Of a DNA stretch of 64,000 nucleotides, positions 34,858-43,096 are shown in pieces; positions within the stretch are counted from its first letter, which is position 1, and the number at the start of each line of letters is the position of its first letter. Made by a program: the position numbers and the translations under genes. The stretch spans positions 1,116,001 to 1,180,000 of the forward strand of contig NZ_CP041241.1 in NCBI RefSeq assembly GCF_013488225.1. The letters are read 5' to 3'. The notes beneath the pieces are model-generated. The model did no database searches. It was not told where the DNA came from and saw nothing but the letters and a program-made list of their open reading frames with translations. The stretch is from Sinorhizobium mexicanum. GTDB lineage: Bacteria > Pseudomonadota > Alphaproteobacteria > Rhizobiales > Rhizobiaceae.

Positions 34858-35535
34858 ATGACACTGGGTTTCAGGATCCTTGAGCGCCGCCAGCGCGTCA
34901 GCATGGCGATGGTCGAAAAATTTCGCGACTTGCCGGTCGCCAACGTCAGCGACGTCATGTCCCGCATGACGGCGGGCGGGGCAGCCCTCAGGCCGCTCCA
35001 CGCCTCGGGCGTGCTCGCCGGCGCGGCATTCACGGTGAAGACGCGGCCGGGCGATAATCTGATGATCCACAAGGCGCTGCTAATGGCCGGTCCCGGCGAC
35101 GTCATCGTGGTAGATGCCGGCGGGGACCTCACCAATGCTCTCGTCGGCGAGCTCATGCTCTCCCACGCAAGGGCGATCGGCGTCACCGGGGTCGTGATCA
35201 ATGGCGCCGTCAGGGACTATGGCTGGATCAAGACCAATACCTTCCCGGTCTTCGCTGCCGGCATCACCCATCGCGGTCCCTACAAGGACGGGCCGGGCGA
35301 GATCAATGTCCCGATCTCCCTTGGCGGAATGATCATCGAGCCGGGCGATCTGATGCTCGGCGATGACGACGGCCTCGTCTGCGTACCGTTCGACCAGGTC
35401 GAGGAAGTCTACGCCCAGGCAAAAGGCAAGAATGAAGCGGAGGCGAAAACGCTCGCCAACACGCTCGCCGGCAAGCTCGACCCCAAGCTCTGGGTAGACG
35501 AAAGCCTGAAGAAGCTCGGCTGCGAGGGCGTCTAG
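34858..35535 (+). CDS. ligK: LigK/RraA-like 4-carboxy-4-hydroxy-2-oxoadipate aldolase
   Basis: A 225-residue RraA-fold aldolase. Members cleave 4-carboxy-4-hydroxy-2-oxoadipate to pyruvate and oxaloacetate using Mg2+ or Mn2+. Motifs: VANVSDVM near residue 27, TVKTRPGDNLMIHKA, GDVIVVDAGG near 80, and GAVRDYGWIK near 118, which holds the substrate Arg and metal Asp. The closing region EPGDLMLGDDDGLVCVP is typical. Proximity to the LigJ-like gene strongly supports a lower-pathway role rather than RNase E inhibition. The TAG stop is the first triplet of a mosaic repeat. GGGAGGAACAGGAAG precedes the ATG. Confidence 0.88.
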   Translation: MTLGFRILERRQRVSMAMVEKFRDLPVANVSDVMSRMTAGGAALRPLHASGVLAGAAFTVKTRPGDNLMIHKALLMAGPGDVIVVDAGGDLTNALVGELMLSHARAIGVTGVVINGAVRDYGWIKTNTFPVFAAGITHRGPYKDGPGEINVPISLGGMIIEPGDLMLGDDDGLVCVPFDQVEEVYAQAKGKNEAEAKTLANTLAGKLDPKLWVDESLKKLGCEGV

Positions 35536-35626
35536 AGCCAGATAAGTGTGAGCGGTTTTCCGCTCTACCTTATCGGAATAGGTCACTGATTTGGGTCGAT
35601 CCGACCGAAATCAGTGATCTGGTGCG
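35533..35626. repeat. RIME-like intergenic repeat
   Basis: AAGTGTGAGCGGTTTTCCGC followed by a 16-bp near-perfect inverted repeat, TCACTGATTTGGGTCG-ATC-CGACCGAAATCAGTGA (35583-35617, one mismatch), then TCTGGTGCGCC. It is related to 25941-26056 and starts at the ligK stop codon. Confidence 0.75.
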
Positions 35627-35761
35627 CCCTGCCGGGCGCGACACGTTCAGGAGCCGCTTGGTCCGACGCGTCACCGTGCCTTCCAAAAGGCACGGTCCGC
35701 GAGCGCGCGTATGCCAAGCGGCTTTGAAAAGGATGATGCGCCGTTTCGAGGAGGAATGAAC

Positions 35762-36640
35762 ATGGCAATGACAACGATCGACGGCATCGCGACACGCTAC
35801 GAGGTACTGGGCTCGGGGCCACCGCTGCTGATGTATTCGCCCGGAGGTTTCGATGCGACCATCGAGAAATGGCGGACGCAGGGTATCTATGCCGAAATCC
35901 AGTTCCTGGAACAGCTGCCTCAACATTTTACCTGCATTACTTTCGACCGGCGCGAGACCGGCCAGTCAGGCGGCCGCGTCGAGCGGGTAACCTGGTCGGA
36001 CTACGTCAGGCAGGGCAAGGGCCTGCTCGACCATCTCGGCATCGACAAGGCCTATCTGATGGGCGGCTGCATGGGCTGCAGCGTCGTCGCAGCCTTTGCG
36101 GCCGAGCTTCCCGAATCCGTGCTCGGCATGGTGCTCTTCTGGCCCGTCGGCGGCGCGCGTTATCGCATTGCTGGCCATCAGCGCTTCGCCGAGCACCTGG
36201 CTTTTGTCCACCAGAATGGCCTGGAGGCGGTCGTCGCACTGGCGAAAGAGAGCAACAAGGCCTTCGGCGCCGATCCTCGCGGCGGCCCATGGGTCTCGGT
36301 TCTCAGGCACGATCCGGAGTTCACGGACCGCTATGTCCGGCAGAATGTCGATCACTACAAGGCGATCCTGGCGGGCATGCCGAGAACGCTGCTCGACAGG
36401 GATACCTCGCCCGGCGCCGAACCGGAAGATCTGTTGCGCCTGAACATCCCGACGCTGATCATTCCGGGCGCCGACGCCTCCCACGCGACATCGGCCGCAC
36501 GGTATCTCCAGGAGTGCATCCCCGGATCGCAATACTGGGACGTCCCCGTCTCGGAGCAAACATCCGCCGCCACCAACGCGCGCGTGATCGAATTCCTCCG
36601 CCAGACGGAAGAGTCGCGCAACACACCGCCGCGCGTCTGA
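35762..36640 (+). CDS. Alpha/beta hydrolase with Cys nucleophile
   Basis: A 292-residue alpha/beta hydrolase. The oxyanion region is LLMYSPGGF (about 22-30). The nucleophile elbow is LMGGCMGCSVV, so the usual Gly-x-Ser-x-Gly is Gly-Gly-Cys103-Met-Gly, as in dienelactone hydrolases. An Asp follows in IIPGADASH. The His normally near the C-terminus is not evident; the segment reads VPVSEQTSAATN. It may open a lactone or act on a C-C bond in the aromatic route. GAGGAGG lies seven bases before the ATG at 35762. Its last residues and stop fall inside a palindromic repeat. Confidence 0.8.
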   Translation: MAMTTIDGIATRYEVLGSGPPLLMYSPGGFDATIEKWRTQGIYAEIQFLEQLPQHFTCITFDRRETGQSGGRVERVTWSDYVRQGKGLLDHLGIDKAYLMGGCMGCSVVAAFAAELPESVLGMVLFWPVGGARYRIAGHQRFAEHLAFVHQNGLEAVVALAKESNKAFGADPRGGPWVSVLRHDPEFTDRYVRQNVDHYKAILAGMPRTLLDRDTSPGAEPEDLLRLNIPTLIIPGADASHATSAARYLQECIPGSQYWDVPVSEQTSAATNARVIEFLRQTEESRNTPPRV

Positions 36641-36702
36641 TCAGACGCGCAAAGCTCACTGCGGCACTTTTAACTGCTGAATGCTGTAAGCGATAAGCAG
36701 CG
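36626..36702. repeat. Palindromic mosaic repeat overlapping a stop codon
   Basis: The core GCGCGTCTGA-TCAGACGCGC (36631-36650) is a perfect 20-bp palindrome that contains the TGA of the preceding hydrolase gene. GCACTTTTAACTGCTGAATGC follows, related to elements at 8008 and 56522. Confidence 0.7.
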
Positions 36703-36721
36703 GCAAGGCGGTCCCCGACGA

Positions 36722-37657
36722 TCAGGGGACCGCATCTTCCGCGGCCAACAGGTCCGGCAGGAATTCCTTCCCCTGGGTCGCGAGAAACTCCTCGAAGGCG
36801 GCAATGACCGGCGTCATCGCGCGATCGGTCCGGCTGACGGCAAACCATTGCCGGCGGATCGGCAGACCGACGACATCGAGGATCGTCAGTTCGCCTGCCT
36901 GCACCTCGGCGGCGACGCTGTGCGCCGCAAGAAAGGCGACGCTGGTATCCGCCATCACCGCCCGTTTGATATCCTCGATCGATTCCATCTCCGTGTTCGG
37001 GCCGTCGGCCCTTCCCGGAATTTCGCTCATGAACCGGTCAAAAAAGTTGCGTGTGGCGGAGTCCGGGCTGCGCAGGAAGAAATGCTCACGCGCAATTTCC
37101 GCCTTCGAAATACCCTGCCGCTTGGCAAGCGGATGATTGGGCGCGCTGACGACGACCAGCGAATGCTCCCCGAAGACTGCCGCGCGCACCGAGAATTCCC
37201 GCGGCGGGCGCCCGAGCAGCGCGACGTCGATCGTTCTATTCTTCAAGCGCTCGACCGTTTCAGCGCGGCGGTCGATGAAAAGCTCGAGGTCGATGTCGGG
37301 ATAGGCGCTCGAAAAGGCCGCGACCATCGGCTTTGCAAAGTATTTGACGGTGGAAACGGCGCCGACGGCGATGTGCCCGCGCTTCACGCCCTTGAAGGCG
37401 TCGAGCTCCGTTTCCAGCAGGGAAAGGCGCTCCTCGATATCGCGCGCCGCAGCCAGGACCGCGTGTCCAGCTTCCGTCGGAAACATCCCGTGGGCCATGC
37501 GCTCGAACAGCTGCACGCCTGCTTCAGCCTCGATCTGCTTCAACTGCAAGGTGACGGCCGGAGCGGTCAATCCGAGCGCTTTCGCAGCGCCGACGATCTT
37601 GCCGTGCGCCTCGATCGCTCGTATCGACTTCAGCTGCCGAAACGTGATATTTTTCAT
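36722..37657 (-). CDS. LysR-family regulator (CbbR-like)
   Basis: A 311-residue LysR protein. The helix-turn-helix reads GKIVGAAKALGLTAPAVTLQ near residues 19-38; the inducer domain starts at GHIAVGAVSTVKYFAKPMVAA. The style resembles CbbR-type regulators. It is divergent from the HupE/UreJ-type gene, whose promoter lies in the 165-base gap, so that gene may be a target; the preceding catabolic genes are another possibility. The start at 37657 has no clear ribosome binding site. Confidence 0.87.
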   Translation of the reverse strand: MKNITFRQLKSIRAIEAHGKIVGAAKALGLTAPAVTLQLKQIEAEAGVQLFERMAHGMFPTEAGHAVLAAARDIEERLSLLETELDAFKGVKRGHIAVGAVSTVKYFAKPMVAAFSSAYPDIDLELFIDRRAETVERLKNRTIDVALLGRPPREFSVRAAVFGEHSLVVVSAPNHPLAKRQGISKAEIAREHFFLRSPDSATRNFFDRFMSEIPGRADGPNTEMESIEDIKRAVMADTSVAFLAAHSVAAEVQAGELTILDVVGLPIRRQWFAVSRTDRAMTPVIAAFEEFLATQGKEFLPDLLAAEDAVP

Positions 37658-37822
37658 GCGGGGAGCATAAAAAAACTTAACGCACACGTAAAGAGATTAA
37701 AATTTACTTTCGTGCGTAGATGGTTGATTTTCAACGTAGCAGGTTCGCCCCCAATGAGATCCGCACAGGTACCGAGCGGTTGGCATCTGCAAAATCGTTC
37801 GCAACATCAAGGGAACTGAAAG

Positions 37823-38419
37823 ATGAAAGCAGCAATCAAAAGCGGTCTGCTGGCATTGGCTGCCGTAGCGCTACCGGCCGTAGCCCATGCTCACACCGGC
37901 GTCGGCGCGGCAGGCGGCCTGGCACACGGCTTCATGCACCCGGTCGGCGGCCTGGACCATATCCTCGCCATGGTCGCCGTCGGCACATTCGCCTCCATCC
38001 TTGGCGGCCGCGCCCTCTGGCTCGTTCCGGCAAGCTTCGTGCTGATGATGGCCGCAGGCGGCATCCTAGGGATCGAAGGCGTTGCCGTACCGTTTGTCGA
38101 AATCGGTATCGCGGCGTCCGTGATCGTCCTTGGCCTTGCGGTCGCGCTTCGCTGGAACCCGCCGACGGCCGTTGCAATGGGCGTCGTCAGCCTCTTTGCC
38201 GTATTCCACGGCTATGCTCACGGCGCTGAAATGCCGATGGATGCGTCCGGCGTCCAATACGCGCTCGGCTTCATGGGTGCGACTGCATTGCTGCATGTCG
38301 CCGGCATCGCACTCGGCCTCGGCCTTGCACGCGTCGGCGTTAAGTCCCACGTCGCAACGCGACTCGGCGGCAGTGCCATGGCGCTTGCCGGCCTCGGCAT
38401 CATGACGGGCATTCTCTAA
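37823..38419 (+). CDS. HupE/UreJ-family protein, probable nickel or cobalt permease
   Basis: A 198-residue membrane protein with a cleavable signal peptide (MKAAIKSGLLALAAVALPAV ... AHA) and about six helices. The family metal motif is HPVGGLDHILAMVAVG near residue 39, and a second His cluster is HGYAHGAEMP near 133. HupE/UreJ proteins carry nickel (or cobalt) across the inner membrane for hydrogenase or urease. No hydrogenase or urease genes are in this window. A terminator follows at 38466. Confidence 0.88.
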   Translation: MKAAIKSGLLALAAVALPAVAHAHTGVGAAGGLAHGFMHPVGGLDHILAMVAVGTFASILGGRALWLVPASFVLMMAAGGILGIEGVAVPFVEIGIAASVIVLGLAVALRWNPPTAVAMGVVSLFAVFHGYAHGAEMPMDASGVQYALGFMGATALLHVAGIALGLGLARVGVKSHVATRLGGSAMALAGLGIMTGIL

Positions 38420-38465
38420 GGACGGCTTCTACAAAGGCCCAGCGTAATCGGGGCTAGAAACAACA

Positions 38466-38500
38466 AACGGGCCGCTCGAGGAGCCGCCCGTTTTTCATGT
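38466..38500 (+). terminator. Rho-independent terminator after the HupE-like gene
   Basis: AACGGGCCGCTC-GAG-GAGCCGCCCGTT hairpin (one mismatch) followed by TTTTT, 46 bases after the stop. Confidence 0.8.
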
Positions 38501-38605
38501 ATTCGGAACAAGATGTGCGGCGCCACGTGACCTGTTCGCCGGAATCACTTCCCCGCTGCAGTCGTTCATCGCAAGGCAAGCACTGGTTCGTAAACCGGGA
38601 CGCGC

Positions 38606-38812
38606 TTAGCGGCGCTTGAGCGTGCGGCCGAAGGCGCCTTCGTCGATACCGAGCGTCTGCAGTGCAGCGGCGGACGGGTGGCGGCGCTCTCTGGTCGCCA
38701 TCGCGCATTCATGCGCAGCGCTGACCAGGCTCATGCCCTCCATGAACCCGCCGAACATGCTGCGAACCCACTGTGCGTTTGCGGGACGTGCTGCGAGCGT
38801 TGTCATTTCCAT
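38606..38812 (-). CDS. Small hypothetical protein, 68 residues
   Basis: A short soluble protein (MEMTTLAARPANAQWVRSMF ... ending in GAFGRTLKRR) with a central SAAHECAMATRERR. No membrane segment or known domain is seen. ATGs at 38815, 38812 and 38806 are all in frame; 38812 has the best spacing from GGAG. It is isolated between the HupE terminator and the decarboxylase gene. I do not recognise the family. Confidence 0.55.
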   Translation of the reverse strand: MEMTTLAARPANAQWVRSMFGGFMEGMSLVSAAHECAMATRERRHPSAAALQTLGIDEGAFGRTLKRR

Positions 38813-38880
38813 CATCTCTCCGTTGCATACGCATTAGATATAATGCTGCTTTGCAACAACCAGAAGATCAACGCGAACAG

Positions 38881-38909
38881 CCCTGCCATGCAGCAACCGC
38901 ATGGCAGGG
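38881..38909. terminator. Perfect 11-bp hairpin downstream of the Pht5-like gene
   Basis: CCCTGCCATGC-N7-GCATGGCAGGG, about 90 bases past the stop of the minus-strand gene ending at 39000. There is no T-run on either side; it may be a Rho-assisted terminator or RNA 3' end. Confidence 0.4.
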
Positions 38910-38999
38910 TAAGCTTCCTTCAGGTCCCCGCTAACACCTTACGCGGGTTAAACAAATCTTTGTTCGGCCTGCTTCACCAAGCCGACGTCGTCTCGGTCC

Positions 39000-39995
39000 C
39001 TAGATGACGAAGCTCTCCATCGTCTCCGGCGCGAAAATTTCCTCCGCGCAAAGTTTCCGCTTCGACAACCCCTGCTCGTAGGAGTAGCGGAGGAACGTCT
39101 CGAGCGTCTCCCGATTCTCTTTGAAGCCGTAGCTCCAGTAGTCATCGCCCATGAGCCGACGTGCTTCCTCGACGTGTGCGTTGAGCCAGGGCAGCATGAC
39201 CTTCAGCGCGGCGGTCTCTTCGAGTTCGCGATAGACGCGCGACTGCGCCTCGGCAAAGGCTTTGTAGAGCGATTGCGCGATCCAGCGGTGCGCCTCGTAT
39301 ACCTCTCGCCGGATGACGATCGTGTGCATGATCGGAAAGATGCTTGTCCGCTTGAAATACGCGCGCTCGATCTCGACGAAGTTCTCGAAGAGACGACGGA
39401 CACGGCCCGTCGGCCCCTCGTAGGACGAGGGCTTTCTCGCCGTGTAGAGCGCGTCGATCTCGCCGTCGCGCAGCATCGCCGAGAGTGTTTGCGTCGGACC
39501 GATGCGGTTGACGCGGATGTGGCCCGGCAGGTCGAGCGGCAGTTTTTCCGGCCGGTTCGGCTGCTCTTCGCCGCCGGCATAATAGGTGACGTCGTCGACC
39601 TTCACGCCATACTCGTCGGAAAGGATGCCGCGTATCCAGACCGGCGCGGTCATCTGATATTCGGGCGTCCCGACGCGTTTGCCGATCAGATCCTTAGGCT
39701 CCCGAATGCCCGACGCGGCATTCACATAGATCGACGAATGCCTGAAGTAGCGGGACGGAAAGACCGGAATCGCCACGAAAGGACGCGTTTCGGAGAAACA
39801 GGACATGACGTAGGAGGAAAGCGACATCTCGGCGATGTCGAATTCCCGATGGCGCAGCATGCGAAAGAAAGTCTCTTCCACCGGCATGTTGAGATAAACG
39901 AGATCGATCCCGTCAGGCGCGACCGTTCTGTCCATGAGGGGGCGTGTCCGGTCGTAGTTCCAACAACCGAACGACAAACGAAGCGACGAAGTCAG
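39000..39995 (-). CDS. 4,5-dihydroxyphthalate decarboxylase (Pht5-like)
   Basis: About 331 residues; of the three paralogues this is closest to characterised Pht5, which decarboxylates 4,5-dihydroxyphthalate to protocatechuate. Segments: SFGCWNYDRTRPLMDR, EETFFRMLRHREFDIAEMSL, VGTPEYQMTAPVWIRG, FPIMHTIVI. No signal peptide. Family similarity begins at LTSSLRLS, where there is no ATG, GTG or TTG. AGGGAG sits six bases before a CTG (39995) and three before an ATT (39998), suggesting a rare start codon. The alternative is a GTG at 40109 that adds 38 residues of unconserved sequence. A LysR gene follows upstream in coordinates order (40177). Confidence 0.82.
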   Translation of the reverse strand: MTSSLRLSFGCWNYDRTRPLMDRTVAPDGIDLVYLNMPVEETFFRMLRHREFDIAEMSLSSYVMSCFSETRPFVAIPVFPSRYFRHSSIYVNAASGIREPKDLIGKRVGTPEYQMTAPVWIRGILSDEYGVKVDDVTYYAGGEEQPNRPEKLPLDLPGHIRVNRIGPTQTLSAMLRDGEIDALYTARKPSSYEGPTGRVRRLFENFVEIERAYFKRTSIFPIMHTIVIRREVYEAHRWIAQSLYKAFAEAQSRVYRELEETAALKVMLPWLNAHVEEARRLMGDDYWSYGFKENRETLETFLRYSYEQGLSKRKLCAEEIFAPETMESFVI

Positions 39996-40176
39996 AATAG
40001 TCTCCCTAGTACTACCGGGGGCCAGGAAAGCCTGCGTTAGTCGAGCGCAAGTCCGCGACTTACAAGCAAAAATCCTGGACGGCTCCGCCGCCGCTTCCCG
40101 CCGTTTCACATCTCCGATCTGCTGTAATCATCGAATGCGGGACTCCAAATGTCCAAGATAAAACCTATTGGCTTGC

Positions 40177-41127
40177 TCAAAGAGAATCCGCTTGCTCCAT
40201 CGGAACCAGCCGATCGATCGGGTGTGCGTAAGGCCCGACCTCGACCATCAGACGGTCGACCATCTTGTCGATGAACGCGAGGAACGGCTTTTCATCCGCG
40301 ACCCCCCTATGAGCCGGATGAGCGAGAAACAGCGTCCGCTTGACGCCGGGCCGGTCCACGCGCCGCCCGATGATCTGCCCCGTCTTGATCTCTTCTGCGA
40401 CGATCCCGTAGGGCATGATGCTTTGCGCAACGCCGTGCAGCACCAGCGCCTTGATCGCCTCGTTCGATTGAACCTGGTAGGTAATCTTGACGTCGACGGA
40501 GAGTCGCGAGGCTGTCTCGTGCACCCGCCGCCAGATGATGTCACGGTTCGAAACCAGGGCGAGATCGCCGGCGACTGCCTGCCGGAAGGAAATATCACCG
40601 CCCTGCTCCCCGCCGTTCGCCGCCGACACATGGAGAAGGTCCTCCTCCATCAGAGCAACGCGCCGGATACCAGGGTTTTCCTCTATGTCGTAGGCGAGCA
40701 CGTAGTCGAGTTCGCCGCGCTCAAGGGCATCGGCCAGCACGAAGCTCAATTCCTCCACGACATGGAGCGCGATTCCCGGCAACTGCGCGTTGGCGGCGAC
40801 CAGCAGCTCCGTCCCGATCAGCTTGAGAATGCTCGGCGTAGCGCCAAACCGGATGCGTACCCGCTCGCCGCCGAGCGCGATCAGGTCCCGGCGGGTCTCT
40901 TCGAGCCGCTGCAGGATTTCGATGGAACGCTCATATAGCAGCATGCCTGCGGGCGTCGCGCTCACGCCGCGCGAATGGCGGTCCAGCAACTGGATCTGCA
41001 GAGCGTCCTCGAGATTGCGGATCTGGATGCCAAGCGCGGTCTGAGCGAGGTTGAGCTGCTCTGCCGCCCGCGTAATGTTGCCCACTTCGACGACTTTGAC
41101 GAAATAGGCAAGCTGGCGGAGCTTCAT
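40177..41127 (-). CDS. LysR-family regulator (CatR/PcaQ-like)
   Basis: A 316-residue LysR protein. The helix-turn-helix (MKLRQLAYFVKVVEVGNITR, then AAEQLNLAQTALGIQI) occupies residues 1-45. The inducer-binding domain includes LIALGGERVRIRFGATPSI. It lies between the Pht5-like gene and the oxygenase reductase gene on the same strand, with 49 and 38 bases to the nearest neighbours on a short-start reading, so it probably belongs to the phthalate-type regulon. The effector is unknown. The start at 41127 is chosen over 41142 as it begins with the family's MKLRQL. Confidence 0.88.
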   Translation of the reverse strand: MKLRQLAYFVKVVEVGNITRAAEQLNLAQTALGIQIRNLEDALQIQLLDRHSRGVSATPAGMLLYERSIEILQRLEETRRDLIALGGERVRIRFGATPSILKLIGTELLVAANAQLPGIALHVVEELSFVLADALERGELDYVLAYDIEENPGIRRVALMEEDLLHVSAANGGEQGGDISFRQAVAGDLALVSNRDIIWRRVHETASRLSVDVKITYQVQSNEAIKALVLHGVAQSIMPYGIVAEEIKTGQIIGRRVDRPGVKRTLFLAHPAHRGVADEKPFLAFIDKMVDRLMVEVGPYAHPIDRLVPMEQADSL

Positions 41128-41165
41128 TGCATGTCCAAGCATTTCTGATGTGCGCCTTTCACCGA

Positions 41166-42170
41166 TCAGTAGAATTGGTCGAAATGAACCTGGGCCGGCG
41201 GAACGCCGAGGTCAATCAGCATCTTCTGGATCGCCTGCCCCATCATCGGAGGGCCGGCAAAATAGACCTCGCATTCGGGAAGGCGATCGGAGAAGAGCTT
41301 TCCCGCCAGTTCGTGCACGAAGCCGCAATGGCCGTCCCAGCCGTCGCCGTCCGCGGCGGAGACGACCGGGTGGTAGTGGATGTTGGAACCGAACCCGGGA
41401 AGCTCGGCCAGCATGTCCTCGCCGCAGATATCGCGTGCCGTCCGCCCGCCGTATATGAAGTCGATCCGGCGTCCGGCCAAGAGCGGCGTCGCCGCGGCGG
41501 CGCGGGTGACCGATATCATCGGCGAAAGGCCGGAACCGCCGGCAAGACAGATGATATCGCGGTCGGATTCGGCTCTGAGATAAGCCATGCCGTAGGGACC
41601 GTCGACGCCGATGCGATCACCGAGCGAGAGCCCGTCGAACAGTTTTCCTGTCGCCGCCCCGTTCGGCACGCGGCGGATCTGGAAATGCCATTCACCCGCG
41701 TCGTTTTCCACGTTCGCCATGGAATAGGCCCGGTTGCCTGCAACACCCGGAAGGTCCAGCAAGGCATACTGACCCGCGAGAAAGCGGACCGGCTTGTCCA
41801 GCCGGAAACGAAACTCGCGGATGTCGTGCGTGATGTCGCGCACTTCGATCAGTTCCGCCTGCTGCCGCACGGGCGGGAAGCGGCTTTCATATTGCGGCAT
41901 CAGCCGGAGCTTTACGACGCAATCCGTCAGCGGACGAGACTGGCAGCCGAGGCGCCGGCCGCGCTCCCGATCGCGATCGCTGAGACCGGGCGCATCGGCG
42001 CGCAATTCCTCGATCTCTCCCTCCAGGAGGTCGAAACGGCAGTTGCCGCACGAGCCGACATTGCATTCATAGGGAAAGCCGAGGCCCGCGCGCAACGCCG
42101 AGCGCATGATCGTGTCGTCGTCTGCGCATGTCCATTGGACGTCGCTTCCCTTGAGTGCAATTGCCGCCAT
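41166..42170 (-). CDS. Oxygenase reductase: 2Fe-2S ferredoxin, FAD and NAD domains
   Basis: A 334-residue electron-transfer reductase of the BenC/XylZ layout. The N-terminal plant-type 2Fe-2S cluster ligands are Cys36, Cys41, Cys44 and Cys76 (YECNVGSCGNC ... LGCQSR). An FAD-binding domain (NRAYSMAN near 145) and an NAD-binding domain (LAGGSGLSPMISV near 208) follow. It would pass electrons from NADH to the Rieske oxygenase encoded at 43695, perhaps through the Rieske ferredoxin at 45210. AGGGAG lies six bases before the ATG at 42170. It is two bases downstream of the IclR gene. Confidence 0.92.
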   Translation of the reverse strand: MAAIALKGSDVQWTCADDDTIMRSALRAGLGFPYECNVGSCGNCRFDLLEGEIEELRADAPGLSDRDRERGRRLGCQSRPLTDCVVKLRLMPQYESRFPPVRQQAELIEVRDITHDIREFRFRLDKPVRFLAGQYALLDLPGVAGNRAYSMANVENDAGEWHFQIRRVPNGAATGKLFDGLSLGDRIGVDGPYGMAYLRAESDRDIICLAGGSGLSPMISVTRAAAATPLLAGRRIDFIYGGRTARDICGEDMLAELPGFGSNIHYHPVVSAADGDGWDGHCGFVHELAGKLFSDRLPECEVYFAGPPMMGQAIQKMLIDLGVPPAQVHFDQFY

Positions 42171-42172
42171 GT

Positions 42173-43012
42173 TCAACTCCCTAAGTCGTATCTCTCTCGA
42201 AAAGCCGCCGTGTAACCAAGGCGGGATGAAATGGCCGCGACCGCTTCAAGAAGCGCGGGCGAATAGCCCTCAAGCGCCTCCAGCGACAGCCGCTGCAATG
42301 GGCCTGCGATGCCGACAGCTCCGACGACGGCGCCGGTCGAATCGCGTACCGGAGCAGCGATGCCCCGGATTCCGGGTTCGCTTTCCTCGTCTTCGATGGC
42401 AAAGCCCCGCTGCCGGGTCTCGGCCAGCATCTCTCTGAGGCGCGCCGGATCGGTGACGGTCTTTGCCGTTCGCCGCTGCAGCGGACCGGCCAGCAACCGC
42501 TCGATCGCCTGTTCCGGGGCAAAGGCGAAGATCGCGCGTCCGACCGCACTGCAATGGGCGGGCTTGCGCGCACCGAGGTCGGACTTCATCGCCAGAGCCT
42601 GCGGACTTTCCAGATCGTAGACGTGCATCACCTCTCCATCAGAGGGGACGCCCAGAATGATTGTTTCGCCTGTCAGCTTGCGCAGGTCGAACAGGTATGG
42701 CCTCGCCTCGTTCGACAGATCCATGCGCCGGCGGACAAGCGTACCGAGCGCAAAGAGGCCGACCCCGAGGCGATAGCGCTCGGTTTGCGGGTTCTGCTCG
42801 AGCAGGCCTTCGGTTACGAGCGTCACCGCCAGACGGTGGACCGTGCTCTTCGCAACCTTCAGCCTTTGCGCCAGCGCACTGACGCCGATCTCGGCCTCGT
42901 CCTCGGAAAAAGCCTTCAAGAGACGGATCGCCGTCGTGACCGAAGACAGGCGGTTGCGCTTGCCGGCAGGGCCTTTTCCTCCGCGCGCGGGTGGTTTGGT
43001 GGGTGCATTCAT
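42173..43012 (-). CDS. IclR-family regulator
   Basis: A 279-residue regulator. After a basic, Pro/Gly-rich leader, the winged helix reads SSVTTAIRLLKAFS and ALAQRLKVAKSTVHRLAVTL. The ligand-binding domain runs from about 120 to the end (PAHCSAVGRAIFAF, GIRGIAAPVRDSTGAVVGAV). It is transcribed with the oxygenase reductase and lies in the Rieske cluster, so it is the best candidate to bind the GTTCC-N7-GGAAC palindromes at 45112 and 31192 (inference). The start at 43012 has a weak binding site. Confidence 0.9.
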   Translation of the reverse strand: MNAPTKPPARGGKGPAGKRNRLSSVTTAIRLLKAFSEDEAEIGVSALAQRLKVAKSTVHRLAVTLVTEGLLEQNPQTERYRLGVGLFALGTLVRRRMDLSNEARPYLFDLRKLTGETIILGVPSDGEVMHVYDLESPQALAMKSDLGARKPAHCSAVGRAIFAFAPEQAIERLLAGPLQRRTAKTVTDPARLREMLAETRQRGFAIEDEESEPGIRGIAAPVRDSTGAVVGAVGIAGPLQRLSLEALEGYSPALLEAVAAISSRLGYTAAFRERYDLGS

Positions 43013-43096
43013 GGCGTGATTGTCCGTTTCATCGCGAGAGTTACGGCTCGTCCATAACACAGTTGCCATGGTCTCACATCACCACCCCTGCCCGCC

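Noticed and set aside
33633..35201. 522-residue open frame on the minus strand
   Set aside because: Antisense to the zinc dehydrogenase and ligK-like genes, which have intact motifs.
34858..35535. RNase E inhibitor RraA
   Set aside because: Same fold, but the metal/substrate residues and the ligJ context point to the aldolase.
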